From Sphagnum compactum (Eukaryota > Bryophyta > Sphagnopsida > Sphagnales): a stretch of DNA of 64,000 bases. The notes beneath the pieces are model-generated. The model was not told the DNA's origin. It searched no databases and worked only from the letters and a program-made list of their open reading frames with translations. Location of the stretch: contig OZ234495.1 in assembly GCA_965153455.1 (NCBI GenBank), forward strand, positions 25,354,875 through 25,418,874, read 5' to 3'. A program made the position numbers and the translations under genes. Positions 46,700 to 56,985 of the stretch are shown piece after piece. Each line of letters opens with the position of its first letter. The stretch's first letter is position 1.

Positions 46700-48800
46700 T
46701 TTTATTTTTTAGGAGTTCATTTTTAAAAAATGTGGTTTTGTTAATTTGTTTTGCAAACTTAATATATGTGTATTTTCATCAAGGTTTAAAGAATTAAAAA
46801 AATTCAAAAAATATATATCTTCATTTTTTAAAAAATCTTTCAAAGATTAAAATATTTTTTTGCTTATGTATGGAGGTATTGTTGTGAAAATGGATAATTT
46901 CCATCTATTTGAAGTGGTTCTAAATTTTTTTGTTTCATGCATGGGATGTAATGGATGGTGAAATCTACAAACAACATTGTTATTTTCTTACATGTACACA
47001 TGTGTTGATGTTTTGTGCATTGTAGTGGATTTGGTAACAATGATACATCACAAGAAATATACATGTTTACAAACTGTTCAATTTTTTCATTTGTGTGCAC
47101 TCCATACATAAGCACATCTTTAATCCATAAAAATCCTTGTTCATGTTCACTCCCGCAATTTTGGAATTCAATGACAAAATAAAAATCTGAAATATGCCCC
47201 AAAAAAGAATGGTCTTTTGTCATAAATTTGTGAAAAGAAAATGTTTTATGATCATAATATCTTGCACATGTGATAAGGTTGCTTCATATCAATTCTGCTA
47301 TATGCAAAGATTATAAGTCTTCTATTTTATTTGGGAGATTTAATTTTGAAACATGTAATGTATGCAAAGTTTTAATGAGAGGATCCCATAATCTTTCAGC
47401 ATATATAAAAGTGACAAAGAATGTTGAAGGACTAAGTTGCTTGATCATTACAAATAAAGTTTTTAAAAAACTTTTCAAAATAATCATGTGAATTACGTAA
47501 ACCTTATAAATCACGATAACCTAGGTATGATTTGAAAATATTATCTAAGTTTGGTTTATCTTGTACTTGAGAAGTTTTAAAAGTTTTGTCACATACTTTT
47601 CTTTTTTGTATTTGCACCCAACATGAACCTATGACTTTTTGTATGGAAACTTTAGCAATTTAAAAAAAAGGTTAGAAATTTTAGTTGAAAAATCTTCAAA
47701 TTTATGAAATAATTCCCATTGAACTATTTATTTGTATGAAAAACCTTCAAAAAATTGTTGAGGTTGGCCATAAAACAATGTTGAAAAATTTGGTTCTTTT
47801 GAATGTTTATCTTTAAATAAACCTAGAGGGTGAAAATGTTGACTTGGGGCAATAAAATATATAATATTTTCATAATCCATTATTTTTGGAACTTCCAAGA
47901 AGTTATGTATCATTGAATCTATTGGTGTACCATGTAATTTTTCACTATCAAAATTGGAATTATCAAATGATGCATCATTACAATTAAAAATTTAAGATTC
48001 TGAATCCATATACAAAGTAAACAAACTTGCCCATTGATGATGAATGGTAACATTCAAATCTTTATATAAGGATGTTTTAATTAGATTTCGTAAAACAATC
48101 ATCAACATATTTGGACCAACATTTCTTGATATATAAGGTGGTTTGTATTCAAAACGTTGTTTACAAAACACCTATTGTTGCATCATCATGTGGTAGACAT
48201 GGTAGTATTGTTTGAATTTCATTCACATTTGTAGGGACATTAATAACACGACAATGCATTTTATATTGTCCATACCCATATAGTTTATAAATTTGAACAA
48301 AAGTAAGATGTGGTGAAATAAAATGTTTTTTTAATTATGTTAATTTTTGGATTGATGGAATAATTTTGTTTCAAAAAATTCTATTCAGTATTTAATGTAA
48401 AGGAGGTTTATTTTCATTGATATTATGTAAACAACTTGTACATATGTATGCTATGGAGCTAAGTTCTATTTGAATTTGAAAGTATGTAGAAAGTTGTTTT
48501 GATAATTTGTTTTAAAAACATTTAAGTTGTTTTAAAAAACTAGAACCTTGCACAACTAAAACATGGAATTATGGGAGCATCTTGGATTTGTTTCTTATAA
48601 ATCTCAATGTATATTGAGTTTTTTGCATTTTCTTTTATATAACATTATGTTTTATTTTAGTTTATTGAACATCATATTCTGCAAAAAACCATTATTTCGA
48701 AATTGGTTGTTTAATTTCTTTTAAAGTGCATTCATTATATGATGATTGAACTTTGTCATTTATGGAAGATTCATCTAATTTTTTTGTATATATATATTTA
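46700..48800 (-). pseudogene. Helentron copy II, Rep (HUH) region
   Basis: Minus frames in order encode PKIMDYENIIYFIAPSQHFH and NFSTLFYGQPQQFFEGFSY (47913-47728), TFFVTFIYAERLWDPLIKTL (47514-47311), and FVIEFQNCGSEHEQGFLWIK with NMYISCDVSLLPNPLQ (47223-46864). This is the Helitron_like_N/Rep region; the HUH site reads HEQ, the second His (expected at 47139-47137) having become Gln. Frameshifts separate the pieces. Inactive. Confidence 0.72.
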
Positions 48801-49570
48801 ATGTGATTCATAATTTGTGATCTTGTTTTAAATTAATATTTGGAAACATGATAATGAATTTTGATGTTTTTAAAGGATAAATAAGATTTGGACAAACATT
48901 TAATAGTTCAAAAATATTATTGTCATAAAATGCCCAATCAAAATATTTTCTTCTTATTTGATGTGTTATATTAGGATCAACAATTAAAGTTTGTAAATGT
49001 TCCATTTGAACTTTAGGTATTTTTTGAACTTTGGTTTTAAACATTAAGGTGGATGGACCAAACAAAATCTCATAATTGATAAAAAAAATTGTATTGTTTC
49101 CTTTTTTTTGGTAAATATTGAATACAATTTTTATTTTATTTAAAATAATATTTGTATTATAAAAAGTGTTGAACAAGGAAATAACATATTACAATTGTGA
49201 ATCCCCAATTATTTTTCAAAATTTCCATTAATGTAGAGTAGCGTTTTCATTCCAATAGAAATGTGTAGTTGGTTGTGAGAATTGAATTTGAGGTTTTTGC
49301 ATCAATAATTCCAAAAAAGATGGAAAATCATCCAAATCTATATGAACTTTGGGATCATTTGCATGAAAAATAGGTGAAGACTAAGATAGACCATTAACAT
49401 ATTCAATTGGCTCAAAATGTTGAAAGTTGTAAGTTATATGTAAAGTAATAGATTGAAAATCTAGTCCACATTGAAACATAATGTATTTTGATATTTTATT
49501 CCAAATGTAAATTGGTTTTTGTAAATACTCAGCTATCCAAAATATTGCAGTGAAATTTCCTCACAAACCT
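48801..49570 (-). pseudogene. Helentron copy II, OTU-like domain and linker
   Basis: A minus frame broken by one TAG encodes IAEYLQKPIYIWNKISKYIM, LHITYNFQHFEPIEYVNGLS and IDLDDFPSFLELLMQKPQ between 49570 and 49220, followed by the frame 49176-48808. The pattern of an AEYL-helix, then LHI.Y, then HFEPI resembles the C-terminal half of OTU-family cysteine proteases, where the His is catalytic. OTU domains are known in Helentron proteins. The Cys side was not identified. Confidence 0.5.
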
Positions 49571-51100
49571 CCCATTGTAGCACATAATTCCATTTTTATC
49601 ACATATTAATGTTAATTTGTCACCATACTGCGATGTAAATCAAACAAAAAACTAAAATTTAATTTTCAAATACAACATTGTTAGGTTTTTTCTATATTCA
49701 ATAATAAACATTCATTTAAATGTGCCATGCTATTTTGCTTCAATTGAAGAGATGACAAATGATTATTCAATAAATAAGATATAAAATAAAAAAAAACATA
49801 TTTCATATTTGTATGTTGAAACCAAACGAAGACCATATGAATGTAATAGATGTTCAAATGATAAAAATGTTCCCATTATTATGAACTTCTATTTAGTCCA
49901 AATATAATTTAATGAAAATCGCCTTCCCTACACATACATAGGTAATCAATGATTCATTAGAAGAATATTTACATTGAATTATTTTTTAAAAAACTACTTG
50001 GATTGAAAAACTATTTATAATAAAACTTTTGCTTATATTGAAAAATAATTTACATTATAATTGATTCTATTGAGAAACTACTTGTATTATAAAGTCAATT
50101 ATACTGAAAATTGGTTAGATTCAAAATTTGATTTGATTGAAAAAGTCTTTGCATTCAAAAATTGATTTTATCAAAAAATTGCTTATGTTGAGAAATTGAT
50201 TACATGGAAAAGCTATTTATATTGAAAAATTGCTTATGTATTGAAAAATAATTTATAATAAAAAATTATTAGTGTTTAAAACTATTTGCATTGGAAAATC
50301 ATTTATATTTTTAAACTACTTATATTGAAAAATCACTCCAAACATCCAAAAAGAAAAAATCACAAAAAATATGGTATAGGAAGTTTTCACATAATGTCTA
50401 ATATTTGTATTCTAAGGGTAATTATAAAAAGGTTGCACAAAAACTATAATCAACAACCATAGTGTTTAATAGGGTTTATGTTTAGAAACTTACTTCAATT
50501 CATCAAAGTGAAGCTTTCACATTATGTTAGACATTGTCACTAGAACCAATTGCCAAAGGAATAACTAGCCCCTCAACATTCAAATTTCTTTCTCCTTCTA
50601 GGATAAAATTTTGTATGTTTTTCAAGATTAGATAATAATAGGGTGATAAAAAATAGGTTGAACAATAATTCAACATTTTTAAAAAATGGTCGTTTAATGC
50701 ACGTAGATTTTAAATTTTATACTAAGTGTCCCTCATGAAGAAATCACACCTAGATTTTGAGATAGAAGAGTGGAAGAGGTCATACATCACAAATTTATAA
50801 ACTTCACGGGTTCATTCCAAATCCATGCAAATTTTTTTATTTCATAGGTTCGTATTGATTAAACACAAATGTCGTGCATTATTAAAACACGAAAGTTGTG
50901 TGTACAATTTTCGTGTGTAAACAAAATGAATAGACATACAACATCTGTGTTTAAATGATAAAATTGACATATGACATTTGTGTTTAAAAAATGCACACAA
51001 TATTAGTGTTTAGACAATATAAGTAGATGAATGACATCCATGTTCATTCCATATGAACCTATGAAAAGTAGATTTCCCACAACTATTATTGCCAAATCAC
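49571..51100. repeat. Short-period degenerate repeats, no gene
   Basis: About 49975-50345 consists of degenerate ~22-bp units of the type ATTGAAAAA(C/T)TACTTATATTG. About 50860-51040 has ~50-bp units with GTGTTTAAA and CACAA motifs. The rest is AT-rich with nothing recognised. Confidence 0.55.
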
Positions 51101-51109
51101 AACCCATTA

Positions 51110-51325
51110 AGTTTGTGATGTACTGAGGTTCTCGGCCAAGGACTTGAGCCAATCCAAAAAAAAAAGCAAGAAGGGGATTCCAATCTTTGTAGCTTTTTTT
51201 GCTAATGCTCTATGTCCAACATGTAAAACATCAAATTTCCCCAATGCCACAACTCCACTTGCCAAATCACACTCATCTAAAGCAAGCAACTGATGGGAGT
51301 TGTTCCTCTTCCATTTCACACTATT
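51110..51325 (-). pseudogene. FAD synthetase (RibF-type) gene fragment, frameshifted
   Basis: The minus frame encodes CDLASGVVALGKFDVLHVGH, then RALAKKATKIGIPFLL. VALGKFDxLHxGHR is the nucleotidyl-transferase motif of plant plastid RibF FAD synthetases (Arabidopsis At5g23330/At5g08340 type). After a run of T bases (51157-51167 as A on +) the frame shifts and continues as GLAQVLGREPQ, matching the family GMAEVLGWEPR. It is a single short piece without the rest of the gene, so a pseudogene fragment. Confidence 0.75.
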
Positions 51326-52412
51326 GCTTGAATGCCCATCACCTTTTCCACCATCGTTCATTACGTTGTTATTGCAAAAGATGTGAAATGATAGAAAAAC
51401 CTTCAATTATTTTTTTAAGAATTCCAAATTGAAATTCCACATTACAATTGTTTAGTTTATGACAACTTATGGAACCTAAAGTTGTCTTACGTAAACTACG
51501 TCCAGTGAAAATCATCATCACTAGAATTACCATAGACATGTCTTTAGAAAACACTTCCTTAGCCTTGTCATGTTTAGACATGCATGACAACTTTTAATTG
51601 AATTTTTTTGTATCACGAAATACATGACAAATGACAATTGGATATTTACAATTGAAAAGTGATGAAAAAATGTGTCAATTTTTTATATCTAGCCATCTAT
51701 TTGTCATGTGTCAAAATGTTGATACACAAAGTGTATTGCTCATGCATCACATATGAATAGTGTATTGGTATTTTTTGATATATTAATTAATTATTTTATA
51801 ATAACCATAAAACTCAAAAAATGACAACTTTTTGTTCATGTAATTTGAAAAAATTCCACCCTTATTTACAGAATACATATGTATTATGACATTCATATGA
51901 TAAAATAACATAATGCACAATGATTTCAACACATTGCAAAATAAAAGTGAAAATTATCATTGCTGATTATAATACTTATTGTGAGATGAAAAATATGTTT
52001 ACTACCGATTTCATTGATTTTACTCATGTGCACATATTTTCGAATTGGGGCAAGAAATATTCTCATTGCCTTCAAAAAGGTACAAATGTAAGCTCTCGAG
52101 AAACACGTGCCATCAAAGGTTAGTGGTGATTTAATGCTGGGGACAATGGCCGCGGGAAGCATTGATGTTTGACTTTTCTATCATGAATGTACAGACCATT
52201 GATGATGCGTGTTCTTACAGAAAGTAATGCTTCAAAAAAGATGTGGTAGGCATGGGAACCATTGACTTTGTAGTTTTGATTATTGTATCTATAGAGCATG
52301 TGCTGAATAACCTCACACAAAACAAGGCTTGAAAATGATGAAAAACTGTTAAACCTATATAATAAGAAGGGAGGACCAAGAACAAAAGAACAAAAGCCCA
52401 AAGTACAGGAGA

Positions 52413-52499
52413 AGGGTCTGAAAATAGACCCTCCCGGATTTGAGATCGGTGGGCCAAGGGAACGGGTCGAAAATTCGAAAGGGTCTATTTTCAGACCCT
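52413..52499. repeat. Perfect 20-bp inverted repeat with self-palindromic arms
   Basis: The left arm AGGGTCTGAAAATAGACCCT (52413-52432) and the right arm AGGGTCTATTTTCAGACCCT (52480-52499) are exact reverse complements with a 47-bp loop. Each arm also pairs internally (AGGGTCT/AGACCCT). Confidence 0.9.
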
Positions 52500-52640
52500 T
52501 TCCCTGGGTAAAGACCAGAGGTAATTTTTCTTTCCGCTTTCCTGTATACAGGAAGACAAAAACTGATAAAATGTTAAAAAGGATGCAAATATGCAAAAGA
52601 TACAGTACTGAGTTTGAAAACTGTACCGTCTAAACTGTGG

Positions 52641-52685
52641 AAGGCCCGGTACAACCTGTGAGACAAACTATAGTTACCGGGCCTT
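52641..52685. repeat. 11-bp inverted repeat
   Basis: AAGGCCCGGTA (52641-52651) pairs with TACCGGGCCTT (52675-52685) across a 23-bp loop, giving a strong GC-rich hairpin in AT-rich DNA. It lies close to the 20-bp inverted repeat. Confidence 0.85.
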
Positions 52686-53525
52686 TCGGCAGGTAAAGTT
52701 TTCAATTACTGCAAAATTCAGGCCAGGGGAGCGTGTTGAAAATACAAAGGAAAAATCACGGCTGGGATTTACGGCACCAAAAACTGGGTATGGTAGGCAT
52801 AACTTTTAACTTTTTTTTAATTGAATTTATAGACCATGTCATGTACGGTCTTACACAAAAGGCGTTGAAAAGGTGTGGTACACATGGGCTCAACATAAAG
52901 TGGAATCTAAGGCATCGTCCTGCTTGGTTGATTTACCGCCGATTGCCATGAAGTGTGGCTTTTTGCGCATGTTGCGCTCCTCTGGCGATTTGGAAACTTT
53001 CTTTTTCGGAATCTGGCAAATTTGGGCCATTTTTTTAATGGAAAATCCTTCGTATAAGTTGAAATTATACTTTTCAGGTCGAAATTTGGCAAACTTTTGC
53101 CAAAACAAAAACGCTGGTTTGGAGGATAGGGTATACCAGAATTGGATGAGCTTTGCGGAGGATAGCTTCCTCCGTATTCTTTTGTGGTGAATTGTTTTCG
53201 ATTTTGAGAAATGTTTTTGGGAAAGATTTGGAATTGTAGCTCAATTGTGATTTTTAAAAATAGAAGAATGGGAGGAATCGGCCATATTTTGAAAAATTAA
53301 AAAAAATCTGAAAAGAAAATCAGTGCTCTTTGAGTCCAATTTTTTTCTAATTTGGAAAATTTTGGAAAAATCTGTTTTTCTTTTCCAGTGTAGTTTCGAC
53401 TTATTTTTGAGCAAAAATTTGCCAAATGTTCCACCTCACAAAAATTGAAAAACAGTACTGTTCGCAACTCAAATATTAGTGCTATAGGCCTCACTCAAGA
53501 AGGTGAAGGTGCCAGTGTCTGTGCT

Positions 53526-53912
53526 GGCCACAGTGAACCAGCACCCACCAACACACCATCTACTGGATGCCCATTATTACTCAGTTCTCGATGACCATTA
53601 TTACTCAGTTAATATTTGGTTTCACCTTGGTAACCAATTCTGTAGGAAGTAGGTCTCATATATAGGTAAATAGGTTAGTAAAATAGGTAACTATTAGGTA
53701 ATTAGATGATTTATACATAGGTAAGGGCTATTTATACTACCTACTTACTAACAACCCACAAGCAGGTTGTCAGTAGGTGGGAAGAGAAAAAAAAAGCAAC
53801 TGAGGTAATCACCATGGTTAGCTTGGTAACTTGAATCCAACAGATAACTGTTTCCCAACCAATTCCCATTCATCCTTCATGGTACACCTGTGGGTGCTGG
53901 TTCACTGTGGCC
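53526..53912. mobile_element. MITE-like element with perfect 23-bp inverted termini
   Basis: 53526-53548 (starting GGCCACAGTGAACCAGCA) is the exact reverse complement of 53890-53912. The element is 387 bp, has no ORF and carries a TAGGTAA-rich interior. No convincing target duplication was seen, so the superfamily is open. Confidence 0.65.
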
Positions 53913-54030
53913 CTGGTTGATTTCTCTAATATTTTGTTGCCGCACATTAACTGCCCTATTTTGTTGGGGTGGTAGTCAAGGATATTTTGTTTAGATTCAT
54001 TACAGAGTATAGTAGCTTAATGGATTTTCA

Positions 54031-54285
54031 CCCCTACATAATAGGTCTTTTAATAGAGGATTTTTGAAAACTGATATTTTGTCTTGTGTTGAAACTAGAG
54101 ATTAGTTAGAGTTATAATATCTTGAAGGAGTTTGGTTTCTTTAAGGGGATTTTTTGAAGATTATAATTTTGCATGGTGAAAGTATTTTGAGTTTTCATAA
54201 TACTTCTTTTGCCTTAAGATACTTTTTTATGTAAATGGCAAGGCAAAAGTGTGACACACCCCTTGTTTTATCCCATGTGCCTGAT
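54031..54285 (-). repeat. Dispersed repeat family R1, copy 3 (inverted)
   Basis: Reverse complement of the repeat at 13785-14165: AATAGGTC, GGTTTCTTTAAGGGGATTTT, TGCATGGTGAAAGTATTTTG and TGTAAATGGCAAGGC blocks in reversed order. Lies about 0.9 kb upstream of the ankyrin CDS. Confidence 0.75.
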
Positions 54286-55182
54286 TGAGAGTTTCCAAAA
54301 TGTGCACGGTTGCTCTATCGGTAACGGAACAGCTTTCGCCTATAAAGCCAGTTCCTTCCTTTGGCTTCAAACCCACAAGTGAGGATTCAGGACTAGATTC
54401 AGAAACTCCCGAGAAGTTCAAAGTTCCAGTTGGGTGCAGAGTTGAGCTCCAGTCTTTAATGTAGCAGCAGATTTTGAAGTTTCAGTGCAATCCATACTTA
54501 TCACTACTAGACTGGACCTTGACGTCCTAATTCCGACTTTCTGGAAGGAGCAGTGTCTCTGTCGACTCGTCCAATTTTATAGGTAGTTGTCTCGGGTGCA
54601 GCCTCTGGAGTTACATGTCAGCTTACTCTTGAGTACTAGCTTCCTGTACTATTTTCCTGTGCCAAAGAAAGTTTTGCTTTTCGGTGCCGTTGTTCAAGAC
54701 CGGGACGCTTCTTTTGGTTTTGTGGTACATACGTCAACCATCCCTTCATCAGGCATGTTGTTATATTTTCTGTTGAAGAATCTCCACTTTTTCTTGGTTC
54801 TTGTGTTTTCACAGTCTCATTGCTTGACTTTTGAAGTGTCTACAACCTTTTTCATCTGGGTAGCTAATTTGCATGAATGTCAGAGGATGCCGATATCATG
54901 CTTTTCATTCACTATTCCATTTTGAAGTATTACTGGTCTGTGATTGCTTTGCAGTGGAGCGTAGAGTTTGTGAAATAGCTGCGGGCGAAAATTTTCTCTC
55001 CTTCTGCCTAGTCTTTCTCAAATTTTTGCTGGGCGACAGTGGTTACACTTGGGACTCACTGACCTTGGAAAAATGGCGAGTAATTATATGCAGAACTTGT
55101 TATATCATTGAACACTTATTTTTTGTGTAGGACGTGCAACAAGAATCTTTCAGCTTGAGAGGTGTCTCGTGTTATCTGGAGA
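54286..55182 (+). promoter_or_regulatory. Presumed promoter and 5' leader of the ankyrin/PGG gene
   Basis: This interval lies between the third dispersed-repeat copy and the ankyrin ATG. Its base composition is less AT-rich than the flanking transposon debris. It contains a likely 3' splice site ending just before 55131, so a 5' UTR intron is probable. Short open frames at 54587-54925 and 54873-55130 resemble nothing known and are probably leader or intron sequence. No convincing TATA box was identified. Confidence 0.35.
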
Positions 55183-56985
55183 ATGATGGCGCAAAACACT
55201 TCTGAGGACAAAGTAATCGCGGACTTAGATTCTCATGAAACTACGAAGCCTTCTGAATCTGTTGGCGCCGTTGATGATTTTTTGAAACCATATTTCTACA
55301 GGAGAGACCAACTTCTGAAGCCATCAACTAAAGCAGGTGTACTCGAGTCACTCCGATTTTTGAGCAAAAGTGGTAAGATATACGAGGAGGCGTTGAAAAC
55401 GGCTCGTGCGCTTAACGACACATGGAGTGAGAACGAAAGGGAGGAGAACTACGGAAAGATAGAGGATAGTTTGGTGGGCGCGGTTAAGGAAGATTTCAAG
55501 GCATATCCAAAAGTACTGCCTAAGTGCAGAATGATCGTGTGCTGGGCTACCAGACTGGGGCTTGAGAACATCGTGGTGGGCCTGGTACGGGCGAGAGGAG
55601 CTGATGATCCGGAATCACCGACACCAATGAGCAAGGGACTTCTAGCTCTGGCAATTGCTGCTGAGACCAATAATTTCACAATGGTTGACGCCCTGGAGGA
55701 TATCGCAGTCTCTGACGAGCACTTCAAATCTAGCGAACCAGATTTGTTCTCTCCTAATAAGGAGCGCAATTCGTTCTACAGTGAGTGTGCTACACCTGTA
55801 CACAAATTGTACCCTTCTCATGAGTTCTGGTTATGTCCGATTGAGGCAGCTGCTAGACTGGGGCGCGTTGAGATGGTAGAGAAACTTATTAATATGCGTG
55901 AGACGAAGATGATGGCGGAGGCGGAGGCGCAGGTGGAGGCGGAGGCGAAGATGGAGGCGAAGGTGGAGGCGAAGATGGAGGCCCGACGTCGACAGGAGAT
56001 GAGGAAGAAGGAGCTCCATGAGGCGATGATGAGGGACGAGAGGAGCAAATGCCGACGAGCATTTGATTGGGCTGTGAAAATGGGGCATGGTAATGTAGTC
56101 GAACTTCTTATCAACCGCAATTACATTGTCGATTTGAATGACGCATGCACTGTGCCTGGACTGTTGGATAATACACACGTCAAGTCCTATGGTTCGCGTC
56201 AGACTCCACTCGCATTAGCTGTGCTCAGTGCACACTTCGCAGTTGTCAAGTGCTTGTGTGAAGCCACAATAGGAGGCTTAAGAACTGATGTACAAACTGA
56301 GAAAGGAAACACTGCTATTGAGATGGCATTCAAGGAAATCCCTCACAGATCCAGAATTTCTAATAATCCAGTCACTCCGAGGCAAGCCAGCAATGTCATC
56401 TGGAAGCAAATAATGGAAAGAGCTGACAGCCGAAGAGAATTGAAGAGACTGACCGAGGAGAGGAAGGTCCACGTGGATGCAATAAACGCTATTCTTGTTG
56501 GGACCGCGCTGATTGCAACTGCGACTTTTGCCGGATGGCTGAGCCCGCCCTTAGGATACTCATCCCCACCTGGCACGGATGGTCCTTTTGCTTCTGTTGG
56601 AGGTCATCCTATTTTGGAAAGTTTCTGGGTTTTCAACTCGCTGTCTTTCTTCTTTTCTATTGCAACCTTCATGGTGGGAGCGAATGTTGCACTTCCCCCA
56701 CGAGAAGACATTTACATCGGAGACGTGGTGCAGGCTTTACGGTGGAAACTTACCCTAGCTTATTGCCTTGTGAGTGCTGCAGTCTTCTTTGTCATGGGTG
56801 CATTCGCTAGTGCTGGCTTTGCAGTTTTACCACCCATTCCCAAATATACAGTCAATATGGCGCTCACGGTTGGCATCGGTGTGACTGTCGTTGCCGTTGT
56901 CGTCTTCTCAACTTTTTTTGGACAGATGTTTACAAAGTCTGGTTGGCAAGAGCTCAAACACAAAATGAAGTTTCGTTGTTGGTAA
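55183..56985 (+). CDS. Ankyrin-repeat protein with C-terminal PGG membrane domain
   Basis: A single uninterrupted frame of 600 aa. The start is ATG ATG at 55183/55186; the frame upstream begins only with GTG after a TGA, and a likely 3' splice site (ttttttgtgtag, just before 55131) suggests a spliced 5' leader. Ankyrin-like helix pairs are near residues 119-136, 152-171, 218-236, 292-309 (AFDWAVKMGHGNVVELLI) and 341-358 (TPLALAVLSAHFAVVKCL). Residues about 237-287 are a highly charged Ala/Glu/Lys/Arg helix between two ankyrin units, encoded by a GAGGCG-type DNA repeat. The PGG-type domain follows (HVDAINAILVGTALIATATF, then GHPILESFWVFNSLSFFF) with four predicted membrane helices near 433-453, 480-505, 522-547 and 559-582. 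The family includes ACD6-like plant membrane proteins in defence and ion responses; a specific role here is not shown. No introns or lesions lie inside the CDS. Confidence 0.88.
   Translation: MMAQNTSEDKVIADLDSHETTKPSESVGAVDDFLKPYFYRRDQLLKPSTKAGVLESLRFLSKSGKIYEEALKTARALNDTWSENEREENYGKIEDSLVGAVKEDFKAYPKVLPKCRMIVCWATRLGLENIVVGLVRARGADDPESPTPMSKGLLALAIAAETNNFTMVDALEDIAVSDEHFKSSEPDLFSPNKERNSFYSECATPVHKLYPSHEFWLCPIEAAARLGRVEMVEKLINMRETKMMAEAEAQVEAEAKMEAKVEAKMEARRRQEMRKKELHEAMMRDERSKCRRAFDWAVKMGHGNVVELLINRNYIVDLNDACTVPGLLDNTHVKSYGSRQTPLALAVLSAHFAVVKCLCEATIGGLRTDVQTEKGNTAIEMAFKEIPHRSRISNNPVTPRQASNVIWKQIMERADSRRELKRLTEERKVHVDAINAILVGTALIATATFAGWLSPPLGYSSPPGTDGPFASVGGHPILESFWVFNSLSFFFSIATFMVGANVALPPREDIYIGDVVQALRWKLTLAYCLVSAAVFFVMGAFASAGFAVLPPIPKYTVNMALTVGIGVTVVAVVVFSTFFGQMFTKSGWQELKHKMKFRCW

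Larger units (their letters stand above)
51600..53500. other. Repeat-bearing non-coding region
   Basis: Contains the inverted repeats at 52413-52499 and 52641-52685 and a segment (about 53000-53120) repeated at 62380-62490 (TCTGGCAAATTT, GGAAAATCCTT). The minus frame 52120-52596 is open but has no recognisable domain and crosses the palindromes. Confidence 0.45.

Noticed and set aside
52120-52596. 158-codon minus-strand frame
   Set aside because: No domain, crosses strong inverted repeats, overlaps another open frame, and has no paralog in the window.
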